A stretch of DNA of 64,000 nt from Streptomyces deccanensis (GTDB lineage Bacteria; Actinomycetota; Actinomycetes; Streptomycetales; Streptomycetaceae), in the NCBI RefSeq assembly GCF_022385335.1, contig NZ_CP092431.1:6820001-6884000 (forward strand), given 5' to 3'. This document shows, piece by piece, positions 1-7,031 of this stretch (the stretch's first letter is position 1; each line of letters opens with the position of its first letter). The position numbers were made by a program, and so were the translations under genes. The notes below the pieces were generated by a model. The model ran no database searches and had not been told where the DNA came from. It worked only from the letters and a program-made list of their open reading frames with translations.

Positions 1-119
1 GGAACCTCCCCGGCAGGGACGCACTGGAGCGACTGCTCCTGGAGGAACCCGGTACCGAAGAGGGGCCGGAGACGGTCGTGGACGAACCGCCGGACGAGCA
101 TGTCGGCGCGGGCCGATAG
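1..119 (+). CDS. 3' end of an upstream gene (partial)
   Basis: One forward frame is open from the window edge to a TAG at 117-119 and encodes an acidic C-terminal tail ending in DEPPDEHVGAGR. The composition (LERLLLEEPGTEEGPE) is plausible for a real Streptomyces C-terminus, but 38 residues without a domain cannot be identified. In mycobacteria the matching neighbourhood carries the helicase-nuclease genes adnA-adnB before nudC, so an AdnB-like protein is a guess from gene order only. Confidence 0.3.
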   Translation, partial: NLPGRDALERLLLEEPGTEEGPETVVDEPPDEHVGAGR

Positions 120-129
120 GCTCGTGAGC

Positions 130-1542
130 ATGAGCCAGCCCGTTGACAGCGACGTCAGCGTCGTCCGTACGTACATCGAGAACCACCGTGCCGCCTTCCT
201 CGACGACCTCGTGGAATGGCTGCGCATCCCGTCGGTCTCGGCCCAGCCCGAGCATGCGACGGACGTACGCCGCAGCGCCGACTGGCTGGCCGCCAAGCTC
301 CGGGAGACCGGCTTCCCGACCGCCGAGGTCTGGGAGACGCCGGGAGCCCCCGCAGTCTTCGCGGAATGGCCCTCCACGGACGCCGACGCCCCCACGGTCC
401 TGATCTACGGACACCACGACGTGCAGCCCGCGGCGCGCGAGGACGGCTGGGACACCGAGCCCTTCGACCCGGTGATCCGCGGGAACCGGCTCCACGCGCG
501 CGGGGCGGCCGACGACAAGGGGCAGGTGTTCTTCCACACACTCGGTGTCCGCGCCCACCTCGCCGCCACCGGCCGCACCGCCCCAGCCGTCCACCTCAAG
601 ATGCTGATCGAGGGCGAGGAGGAGTCCGGTTCCCCCCACTTCCGCGCCCTCGTCGAGGAGCACGCCGCACGGCTCGCCGCCGACGCGGTGGTCGTCTCCG
701 ACACCGGGATGTGGGCCGAGGACACCCCCACCGTCTGCACCGGCATGCGCGGCCTCGCCGAGTGCGAGATCCGGCTGTACGGCCCCGACCAGGACATCCA
801 CTCCGGCTCCTTCGGCGGCGCCGTACCGAACCCGGCCACCGAGATCGCCCGTCTCGTCGCCGCCCTGCACGACGAGCACGCGCGCGTGGCGATCCCCGGC
901 TTCTACGACGGCGTCGTCGAACTCACCGACCGCGAGCGCGAACTCTTCGCCGAACTGCCCTTCGACGAGGAGCGATGGCTGCGGACGGCCAGGTCGACCG
1001 CGGCGCACGGTGAAGCCGGTCACACCACCCTGGAGCGCATCTGGGCCCGACCGACCGCCGAGGTCAACGGCATCGGCGGCGGATATCAGGGCGCCGGAAG
1101 CAAGACGATCATCCCGTCCTCGGCCATGGTGAAGCTCTCCTTCCGCCTGGTCGCCGGACAGGACCCGGAGCACATCCAGAAGGCCGTCACCGCCTGGGCG
1201 ACCGAGCGGATCCCCGCCGGGATCCGCCACGAGATCACGTTCAGCGGCTCCACCCGCCCCTGCCTGACCCCCCTGGACCACCCGGCCCTGCGGGCGGTCG
1301 TACGGGCCATGGGCCGCGCCTTCCAGCAGCCGATCCGCCACACGCGCGAGGGCGGCTCCGGTCCCGCCGCCGACCTGCAGGAAGTGCTCGACGCCCCCGT
1401 GCTCTTCCTGGGCATCTCCGTCCCCTCCGACGGCTGGCACGCCCCCAACGAGAAGGTCGAACTCGATCTCCTCCTCAAGGGCGTCGAGACCAGCGCGTAC
1501 CTCTGGGGCGAACTGGCCGAAAGCACCCACGAGGCACACTGA
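130..1542 (+). CDS. M20-family metallopeptidase (dipeptidase)
   Basis: This is a 470-residue cytoplasmic zinc peptidase of the M20 family, expected to cleave dipeptides or related amides. Metal and catalytic motifs are visible in order: GHHDVQP near residue 98, RGAADDKG near 130, and EGEEESGSP near 162, which carries the general base and a metal-bridging Glu. The dimerisation domain lies in the middle (about 200-340) and the last His ligand is probably in GWHAPNE near the C-terminus. I chose the ATG at 130 because a -10-like TAGGCT sits at 117-122, exactly 7 nt before it, and no Shine-Dalgarno is present, which suggests a leaderless message. The substrate is not evident. Confidence 0.9.
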   Translation: MSQPVDSDVSVVRTYIENHRAAFLDDLVEWLRIPSVSAQPEHATDVRRSADWLAAKLRETGFPTAEVWETPGAPAVFAEWPSTDADAPTVLIYGHHDVQPAAREDGWDTEPFDPVIRGNRLHARGAADDKGQVFFHTLGVRAHLAATGRTAPAVHLKMLIEGEEESGSPHFRALVEEHAARLAADAVVVSDTGMWAEDTPTVCTGMRGLAECEIRLYGPDQDIHSGSFGGAVPNPATEIARLVAALHDEHARVAIPGFYDGVVELTDRERELFAELPFDEERWLRTARSTAAHGEAGHTTLERIWARPTAEVNGIGGGYQGAGSKTIIPSSAMVKLSFRLVAGQDPEHIQKAVTAWATERIPAGIRHEITFSGSTRPCLTPLDHPALRAVVRAMGRAFQQPIRHTREGGSGPAADLQEVLDAPVLFLGISVPSDGWHAPNEKVELDLLLKGVETSAYLWGELAESTHEAH

Positions 1543-1637
1543 AGAAGGCCCCGCCCGCCCCAGCGCGCCCGCCCGCCGCACGCCCCGCCGAACCGCCCGC
1601 CCAATCAACCGTTTCACCGGGGGAGTTGGAAGCACCC

Positions 1638-2585
1638 GTGACCACCTGGACCGCCCACACCGCCGACCGCCCCATCGCGCTCACCGCTCCCAGCGGCATC
1701 GACCGGGCCGCCCACCACCGGCTCGACGAGGCCTGGCTCGCGGCGGCCTGGAGCCACCCCACGACCCGCTGCTTCGTGGTCTCCGGCGGTCAGGTCCTCA
1801 TCGACGAGACCCCGGACGGCACCACCGAACTCGTCATGACGCCCTCCTTCGAGGCCCCGCTGACCGAGGCACACCGCTACTTCCTGGGCACCGACGCCGA
1901 CGGTGTGAGCTATTTCGCACTCCAGAAGGACGCGCTGCCCGGCCGCATGGACCAGTCGGCCCGCCCGGCCGGGCTGCGTGAGGCAGGCATGCTGCTCTCG
2001 CCGCGTGACACGGGCCTCATGGTGCACGCGGTCGGCCTGGAGAACTGGCAGCGGACCCACCGCTTCTGCTCCCGTTGCGGCGAGCGCACCGTCATCGCGG
2101 CGGCCGGTCACATCCGGCGCTGCCCGGCCTGCGGTGCCGAGCACTACCCGCGCACCGACCCGGCGGTGATCATGGCGGTCACGGACGACGAGGACCGCAT
2201 CCTGCTCGGCCGCCAGGTGCACTGGCCCGAGGGGCGGTTCTCCACCCTCGCGGGCTTCGTCGAGCCCGGCGAGTCCATCGAGCAGTCCGTGCGGCGCGAG
2301 GTCCAGGAAGAGGTCGGCATCACCGTCGGCCAGGTCGAGTACATCGCCAGCCAGCCCTGGCCCTTTCCCTCCAGCCTGATGCTGGGATTCATGGCCCGGG
2401 CCACCTCCACCACCGTGGACGTCGACGGTGACGAGATACACGAGGCCCGCTGGTTCTCCCGCGAAGAACTGCGGGCCGCGTTCGAGTCCGGGGAGGTGCT
2501 GCCTCCCTACGGCATCTCGATCGCGGCCCGACTGATCGAACTCTGGTACGGCAAGCCCCTGCCGACACGAGGTCACATCGGCTAG
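1638..2585 (+). CDS. nudC: NAD(+)/NADH pyrophosphatase NudC
   Basis: This NUDIX hydrolase (315 aa) cleaves NAD(H) to NMN(H) and AMP, and family members can also remove NAD caps from RNA. The zinc ribbon CSRCG...CPACG lies near residues 143-166. The Nudix box follows: GFVEPGESIEQSVRREV then QEEVG, with all catalytic Glu residues intact. After it comes SQPWPFPSSLM, the signature that separates NADH pyrophosphatases from other Nudix enzymes. The GTG at 1638 has GGAAG five bases upstream; an in-frame TTG at 1626 is less likely. It converges on the mycoredoxin gene with only 13 bp between stop codons. The same pairing occurs in mycobacteria, which supports a shared redox context. Confidence 0.92.
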   Translation: MTTWTAHTADRPIALTAPSGIDRAAHHRLDEAWLAAAWSHPTTRCFVVSGGQVLIDETPDGTTELVMTPSFEAPLTEAHRYFLGTDADGVSYFALQKDALPGRMDQSARPAGLREAGMLLSPRDTGLMVHAVGLENWQRTHRFCSRCGERTVIAAAGHIRRCPACGAEHYPRTDPAVIMAVTDDEDRILLGRQVHWPEGRFSTLAGFVEPGESIEQSVRREVQEEVGITVGQVEYIASQPWPFPSSLMLGFMARATSTTVDVDGDEIHEARWFSREELRAAFESGEVLPPYGISIAARLIELWYGKPLPTRGHIG

Positions 2586-2598
2586 CGCCTGTCCGAGG

Positions 2599-2841
2599 TC
2601 ACGCGCCGATCTTCTGCTTGACCTGCGCCAGCGAAGGGTTCGTGAGCGTCGAACCGTCCGGGAAGAGAACGGTGGGGACCGTCTGGTTCCCACCGTTCGC
2701 CTTCTCCACGAACGCGGCGGACTCCGGGTCCTGCTCGATGTTGATCTCGTTGTACGTGATGCCCTCGCGGTCCATCTGGCTCTTCAGCCGACGGCAGTAG
2801 CCACACCACGTAGTGCTGTACATCGTCACAGTGCCCGGCAT
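2599..2841 (-). CDS. mrx1: mycoredoxin (glutaredoxin-like, Mrx1)
   Basis: This 80-residue thioredoxin-fold protein has an N-terminal CGYC active site (residues 13-16, TTWCGYCRR) and the cis-Pro motif QTVPTV near residue 53. Mycoredoxins use mycothiol to reduce mixed disulfides in actinobacteria, replacing glutaredoxin/glutathione. Length and motif fit Mrx1 rather than a thioredoxin. It is transcribed leftward from the gap shared with uvrD2, where an excellent sigma-R promoter faces it (2891-2918). That ties expression to thiol-oxidative stress and links it to sigR-rsrA about 31 kb away in this window. Confidence 0.92.
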   Translation of the reverse strand: MPGTVTMYSTTWCGYCRRLKSQMDREGITYNEINIEQDPESAAFVEKANGGNQTVPTVLFPDGSTLTNPSLAQVKQKIGA

Positions 2842-2890
2842 GTCCCTGGCGCTCCTTCACGGTCTGAGGGGTGCGTGGTCGCAGTGAGTG

Positions 2891-2918
2891 GAACGTACGC
2901 GACGGGCCCGCCATTCCC
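2891..2918 (-). promoter_or_regulatory. sigma-R type promoter of mrx1
   Basis: On the minus strand the sequence reads GGGAAT (2918-2913), 18 bases, then GTTC (2894-2891). This matches the sigma-R consensus GGGAAT-N18-GTT exactly. The predicted start of transcription lies about 45 bp before the mrx1 ATG. Confidence 0.8.
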
Positions 2919-3056
2919 CTATACGGGTGGCGGACACCACCGCTGCCCCCGCGCCGACGCACGGAACTTAGGGCGCCTGCCGCATTAGTACGACTGCGAG
3001 GGCCTGCCTGTGGACAACTTGCTCGGCAGTCTCCGGCGACCTGGCAGCATGGCCGT

Positions 3057-5279
3057 GTGACAGCAGCAACGCATTCCACCCTCTTCCCGCGGGTCCCCGA
3101 CTCGGCCGACGCGGTGCTCGAAGGGCTCGACCCCGAGCAGCGCGCGGTCGCCACCGCCCTGCACGGCCCGGTGTGCGTGCTGGCCGGCGCCGGTACGGGC
3201 AAGACCCGGGCGATCACCCACCGCATCGCCTACGGAGTGCGGGCCGGAATGCTCCAGCCCGCCAGCGTGCTGGCCGTCACCTTCACCAATCGCGCCGCCG
3301 GAGAGATGCGGGGCCGCCTCCGCCAGCTCGGCGCCGCCGGAGTCCAGGCCCGGACCTTCCACTCGGCCGCACTGCGGCAACTGCAGTACTTCTGGCCGAA
3401 AGCCGTCGGCGGTGGCATGCCTCGCATCGTCGACCGCAAGATCCAGCTCGTCGCGGACGCCGCCGCGGCCTGCCGCATCCGTCTCGATCGCAACGAACTG
3501 CGCGACGCGGCCGCCGAGATCGAGTGGTCCAAGGTCACCCGCACCGTCCCCGCCGACTACGCTGCCGCGACGGCCAAGCACGGCCGCGAGGCCCCCCGTG
3601 ACCCCGCGGAGATCGCCAAGATCTACGCCACGTACGAGGACCTGAAGCGTGAGCGGGTCGTCATCGACTTCGAGGACGTCCTCCTGCTCACGGTCGGTAT
3701 CCTCCAGGACCGCCACGACATCGCCGAACAGGTCCGCTCCCAGTACCAGCACTTCGTGGTCGACGAGTACCAGGACGTCAGCCCCCTCCAGCAGCGCCTG
3801 CTGGAACTGTGGCTCGGCGACCGTGACGACCTGTGCGTCGTGGGCGACGCCAGCCAGACGATCTATTCGTTCACCGGCGCAACTCCCGACCATCTGCTCG
3901 ACTTCCGCCACCGCCACCCCGGGGCCACCGTCGTCAAGCTCGTCCGCGACTACCGCTCCACCCCGCAGGTGGTCCACCTCGCCAACGGCCTGCTCTCCCA
4001 GGCCCGCGGCCGCGCCGCCGATCACCGCCTGGAACTGATCTCCCAGCGCCCCCCGGGCCCCGAACCCCGGTACACCGAGTACGCGGACGAGCCCGCCGAG
4101 GCCGAGGGGGCCGCCCGCCGCATCCGCGACCTCATCGCCTCCGGAGTTCCCGCGAGCGAGATCGCCATCCTGTTCCGCACCAACTCCCAGTCCGAGACCT
4201 ACGAGCAGGCCCTCGCGGACGCCGGAGTGCCGTACCAGCTGCGCGGCGCGGAACGGTTCTTCGACCGGCCCGAGGTGCGCAAGGCGGGGGCCGCGCTGAG
4301 GGCGGCCGCGCGGTTCGGGGGCAACGACACCCTCCTCGAGGAGGCCGTCGACCTGCCCTCACAGGTACGGGCCGTGCTGTCCGGCGAGGGCTGGACCGGC
4401 GAGCCACCGGCCGGCTCCGGAGCGGTCAGGGAACGCTGGGAGTCGCTGGCGGCCCTGGTGAACCTGGCCCACGACTTCGCCGCCGCCAAGCCCGACGCCA
4501 CGCTCGGCGACCTGGTCGCGGAACTCGACGAACGGGCAGGCGCCCAGCACGCCCCGACCGTGCAGGGCGTCACCCTCGCCTCGCTGCACTCCGCGAAGGG
4601 CCTGGAGTGGGACGTCGTCTTCCTCGTCGGGGTCGCCGAGGGCATGATGCCGATCACCTACGCGAGAACGGACGAACAGATCGAGGAGGAGCGACGCCTC
4701 CTCTACGTGGGCGTGACCCGCGCGCGCGAACAGCTCTCCGTCTCCTGGTCCCTGTCCCGCTCACCCGGCAGCCGCCCCAACCGCCGCCCCAGCAGATTCC
4801 TCAACGGCCTGCGTCCAGGATCCACCGCCACCGTGGGCCGCACCGGCACAGGTGGCTCGGGAGGCGTCGAACCGGGCTCCCCGGGCCGTCGGACGGGCGA
4901 CCTCGCGGGCAGCGGCACAGAGGGGGCACCACGCCGCACCAGCCGCACCCCGGCGCGCTGTCGTGTCTGCGGGCGCACCCTGCGGGACGCCGGCGAGATG
5001 AAGCTGATGCGCTGCGAGGACTGCCCCTCCGACATGGACGAGGGCCTCTACGAGCGTTTGCGGGAGTGGCGCGCGGTCCAGGCGCAGCGCAGTGGCCAAC
5101 CCGACTTCTGTGTCTTCACGGACCGGACCCTGATGGCGATCGCGGAAGCGGGGCCGAGCACTCCGGTTGAACTGGGTCGCATCCCGGGCGTCCGAGCCCG
5201 CAAGCTGCAGCGGTACGGCGCCGATGTTCTCGACATCTGCGCAGGTCGGGAGCCTGAGCTCAAGGACGGGAACGACTGA
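3057..5279 (+). CDS. uvrD2: ATP-dependent DNA helicase UvrD2
   Basis: This 740-residue superfamily 1 helicase unwinds DNA in repair. Walker A is AGAGTGKT near residue 43 and the Walker B/DEYQD box (VDEYQDV) lies near 235. Motif III/IV sequences such as GDASQTIYSF and the late LLYVGVTRAREQL are intact. A linker carries a four-cysteine zinc-binding site (CRVCGRTLRD...RCEDCPSD), followed by a C-terminal HRDC domain (from about 680). That architecture is typical of actinobacterial UvrD2 and differs from UvrD1/PcrA. The GTG at 3057 is preceded by CAGCAT at 3045-3050, a possible -10 for a leaderless transcript; no Shine-Dalgarno is visible. wblC and its long leader lie immediately downstream, as whiB7 does in mycobacteria. 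Confidence 0.93.
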   Translation: MTAATHSTLFPRVPDSADAVLEGLDPEQRAVATALHGPVCVLAGAGTGKTRAITHRIAYGVRAGMLQPASVLAVTFTNRAAGEMRGRLRQLGAAGVQARTFHSAALRQLQYFWPKAVGGGMPRIVDRKIQLVADAAAACRIRLDRNELRDAAAEIEWSKVTRTVPADYAAATAKHGREAPRDPAEIAKIYATYEDLKRERVVIDFEDVLLLTVGILQDRHDIAEQVRSQYQHFVVDEYQDVSPLQQRLLELWLGDRDDLCVVGDASQTIYSFTGATPDHLLDFRHRHPGATVVKLVRDYRSTPQVVHLANGLLSQARGRAADHRLELISQRPPGPEPRYTEYADEPAEAEGAARRIRDLIASGVPASEIAILFRTNSQSETYEQALADAGVPYQLRGAERFFDRPEVRKAGAALRAAARFGGNDTLLEEAVDLPSQVRAVLSGEGWTGEPPAGSGAVRERWESLAALVNLAHDFAAAKPDATLGDLVAELDERAGAQHAPTVQGVTLASLHSAKGLEWDVVFLVGVAEGMMPITYARTDEQIEEERRLLYVGVTRAREQLSVSWSLSRSPGSRPNRRPSRFLNGLRPGSTATVGRTGTGGSGGVEPGSPGRRTGDLAGSGTEGAPRRTSRTPARCRVCGRTLRDAGEMKLMRCEDCPSDMDEGLYERLREWRAVQAQRSGQPDFCVFTDRTLMAIAEAGPSTPVELGRIPGVRARKLQRYGADVLDICAGREPELKDGND

Positions 5280-5292
5280 TGCGAACTCGTCG

Positions 5293-5332
5293 AAAAAATA
5301 GTTTGCGCATGCCCCAGCAATCCCCATAGGTT
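5293..5332 (+). promoter_or_regulatory. wblC promoter with AT-rich WhiB7-type upstream tract
   Basis: A run of A/T (AAAAAATA, 5293-5300) directly precedes a -35 hexamer TTGCGC (5303-5308). After an 18-bp spacer comes the -10 TAGGTT (5327-5332). WhiB7/WblC-dependent promoters are known for an AT tract just upstream of -35, contacted by the AT-hook of WhiB7, so the layout predicts positive autoregulation. In such GC-rich DNA the A-tract stands out. Confidence 0.7.
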
Positions 5333-5443
5333 CTTAGGCACGAGAGCAGCGGCCTTCTCGAAGGCCCTGGTTTCGTGATGTACTTCATATCCGTCGGATT
5401 GGTTCGCGCCGGTCCCCCAAGACGCCGAGAGGAGGCGAGTCCA

Positions 5444-5767
5444 GTGATCAGCATCAACACCAGCTACATCAGCACGGTCAAAATGACCGATCGCTCGGCC
5501 GTCTCCCTGTGCATGCTCGGCGTCTCGAACCTGGGCACCGGTCTGTCCGCCATCAGTGGCGGCCGTCCGGCGTCCTCCGTGTCTCTGACGGGTCTCCCCG
5601 TCCGTGAGCGCAATGAGCGACCGACCAAGGCACTGGAAGCAGCAGTAGAGGCACAGGCCCAGGCCTATGTCTTCGCGGCGGCCGGTGCCGGATTCCGGAA
5701 GCAGACGACGCAGCACCACTGGATGTGGGCCTTCCGTGGGCCTGAACCCTGGAGTGATCCAGCCTGA
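5444..5767 (+). CDS. upstream ORF in the wblC leader
   Basis: A 107-codon ORF starts at GTG 5444 behind a strong GAGGAGG (5428-5434 region) and ends at TGA 5765-5767, between the wblC promoter and wblC. The peptide resembles no enzyme. Its end is aromatic (HHWMWAFRGPEPW) and its stop codon lies inside a small hairpin (5763-5779), just before a terminator-like hairpin (5791-5825). Upstream ORFs that sense ribosome stalling are known for whiB7 and wblC leaders, so I read it as the translated sensor of an attenuator rather than a protein with its own job. The length (107 codons, with many internal ATGs in the region) leaves the exact start open. Confidence 0.65.
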   Translation: MISINTSYISTVKMTDRSAVSLCMLGVSNLGTGLSAISGGRPASSVSLTGLPVRERNERPTKALEAAVEAQAQAYVFAAAGAGFRKQTTQHHWMWAFRGPEPWSDPA

Positions 5768-5790
5768 TCGACGATCAGGCCGGCGCCTTC

Positions 5791-5832
5791 AGGGCCGCGG
5801 AACCCCATCCGGGATCCGCGGCCCTTCTGTTT
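5791..5832 (+). terminator. attenuator terminator in the wblC leader
   Basis: An 11-bp stem (AGGGCCGCGGA, 5791-5801, with its complement at 5815-5825) is followed by TCTGTTT. It lies between the upstream ORF and wblC, so read-through is needed for wblC expression. The upstream ORF's last codons contain GGCCTGAA (5739-5746), which can pair with TTCAGGGCC (5788-5796) in the 5' arm and could act as an antiterminator. Confidence 0.7.
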
Positions 5833-5940
5833 GTCCCCGACCGGGGACTACAGAGCGAAGGGGCCTCGGGACAAGAAAAGAACCCGGTACCAGCCGCCAC
5901 CGGCCAACAGGCCGGAACGACCAGACGAGGAAGACGAACC

Positions 5941-6309
5941 GTGCAACTCGAAGCGCACGCCCCGTCCGTACCGCCTTCCGAAACGATCCCCCCGCCCGGC
6001 CTCACGGAGGACTCCACCTTGACCCCGCTCACCGCGCTCACCGCGCTCGACGACGCCATCGAGAACCTCGGCGTACCCGTCCCCTGCCGCTCCTACGACC
6101 CGGAGGTCTTCTTCGCCGAGTCGCCGGCCGATGTCGAGTACGCCAAGTCCCTCTGCCGCACCTGCCCGCTGATGGAGGCCTGCCTCGCCGGCGCCAAGGA
6201 GCGGCGTGAGCCCTGGGGCGTCTGGGGTGGCGAGCTCTTCGTCCAGGGTGTTGTCGTGGCCCGCAAGCGGCCTCGTGGTCGCCCGCGCAAGAACCCGGTC
6301 ACGGCATGA
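5941..6309 (+). CDS. wblC: WhiB-family regulator WblC (WhiB7)
   Basis: This 122-residue iron-sulfur transcription factor activates intrinsic antibiotic-resistance genes together with the principal sigma factor. The four cluster-binding cysteines are C49 (VPCRS) and the C71/C74/C80 set (LCRTCPLMEAC). They are followed by EPWGVWGGE, a signature of the WhiB7 subgroup, and a C-terminal AT-hook RPRGRPRK that binds AT-rich DNA upstream of -35 elements. The GTG at 5941 has GAGGAAG about 7 nt upstream. Expression is probably controlled by the long leader with its upstream ORF and terminator. It overlaps the next small gene by ATGA, so the two are co-translated. Confidence 0.95.
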   Translation: MQLEAHAPSVPPSETIPPPGLTEDSTLTPLTALTALDDAIENLGVPVPCRSYDPEVFFAESPADVEYAKSLCRTCPLMEACLAGAKERREPWGVWGGELFVQGVVVARKRPRGRPRKNPVTA

Positions 6310-6629
6310 ACATCACCGGAACGATCGACCGCCCTCTCACGCACGACCCCAAGAAGCAGGCCCCGATGAAGCCGTCCACGAGCGAGCCCGCAGGCTCCGC
6401 GACACCTGATTTCACCACCACCGGCGCGAACGCCTCGCGTCAGAACAGGACCCGAGAAATGCATCTCATGCCAGAAGCCCTGGCTCGTGCGCATATGCAC
6501 GAGCGCCTGCACCAGGCTGAGCAGGAACGCCGGGCCATGCGCCTGGCGGTCGCTCAGCGGATGCAGCGCAGGGCCGAGCGCGCCTCGCTGCGCGCCCGCC
6601 GTGCGCTCGCCATGGCGGTCATGCAGTAG
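6306..6629 (+). CDS. small basic helical protein translationally coupled to wblC
   Basis: This is a 107-residue protein of unknown function whose ATG overlaps the wblC stop (ATGA, 6306-6309). The first 45 residues look disordered. The rest, from about MHLMPEALARAHMHERLH onward, is a long amphipathic, very Arg/Ala/Met/Gln-rich helix. It could bind nucleic acid or form a coiled coil, but nothing identifies it. The coupling means it should be induced with WblC by ribosome-targeting antibiotics. A 16-bp perfect hairpin after it ends the unit. No other family is recognised. Confidence 0.7.
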   Translation: MNITGTIDRPLTHDPKKQAPMKPSTSEPAGSATPDFTTTGANASRQNRTREMHLMPEALARAHMHERLHQAEQERRAMRLAVAQRMQRRAERASLRARRALAMAVMQ

Positions 6630-6692
6630 CCGCCACGCGGCGACCGGCATGATCCGGCCTTGACAGGCTGTCACCATCACCAGCAGTGGCTC

Positions 6693-6728
6693 CCGCGGGG
6701 GCCGGTCCGAAGGGACCGGCCCCCGCGG
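6693..6728 (+). terminator. intrinsic terminator after the wblC unit
   Basis: A perfect 16-bp stem with a GAAG tetraloop (6709-6712): left arm 6693-6708, right arm 6713-6728. No T-run follows, as is usual for Streptomyces terminators. Confidence 0.75.
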
Positions 6729-6774
6729 TGCGTTGTGCCCACGGATCCGCCGAGGGCGGCGATATCGTCGCCGG

Positions 6775-6984
6775 GTGACGAGTCTTTCCGGGGACAATGA
6801 CCAGGGCGGCCCCGCCGCGGAACCCCAGACCCTCGTGTGCGCCCGCTGCGGCATCACCGCCGAGGCCCCTCGACCTCTGTGGATCTGTTCCGTGGAGAAC
6901 GGCGCTCGGCACTACTTCTGCGAGACCTGCGCCAGGCAGAATCTGCGCGCGATCGAGGGCAGGTTGGACTCGGCCTGGTGGTGA
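6775..6984 (+). CDS. small zinc-ribbon protein
   Basis: This 69-residue protein begins at GTG 6775, with two CxxC pairs, CARCG near residue 22 and CETCA near 51, which should bind one zinc ion. The sequence between them (PRPLWICSVENGARHYFC) resembles small treble-clef or zinc-ribbon proteins that are common and uncharacterised in actinobacteria. It stands alone between the wblC terminator and the converging ABC1 kinase gene, only 47 bp from that gene's stop. No function can be assigned. Confidence 0.65.
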   Translation: MTSLSGDNDQGGPAAEPQTLVCARCGITAEAPRPLWICSVENGARHYFCETCARQNLRAIEGRLDSAWW

Positions 6985-7031
6985 ACCACCCTCGCCGAAC
7001 CCCCTCACCGAACCCGCCCCGGCCGAACCCG

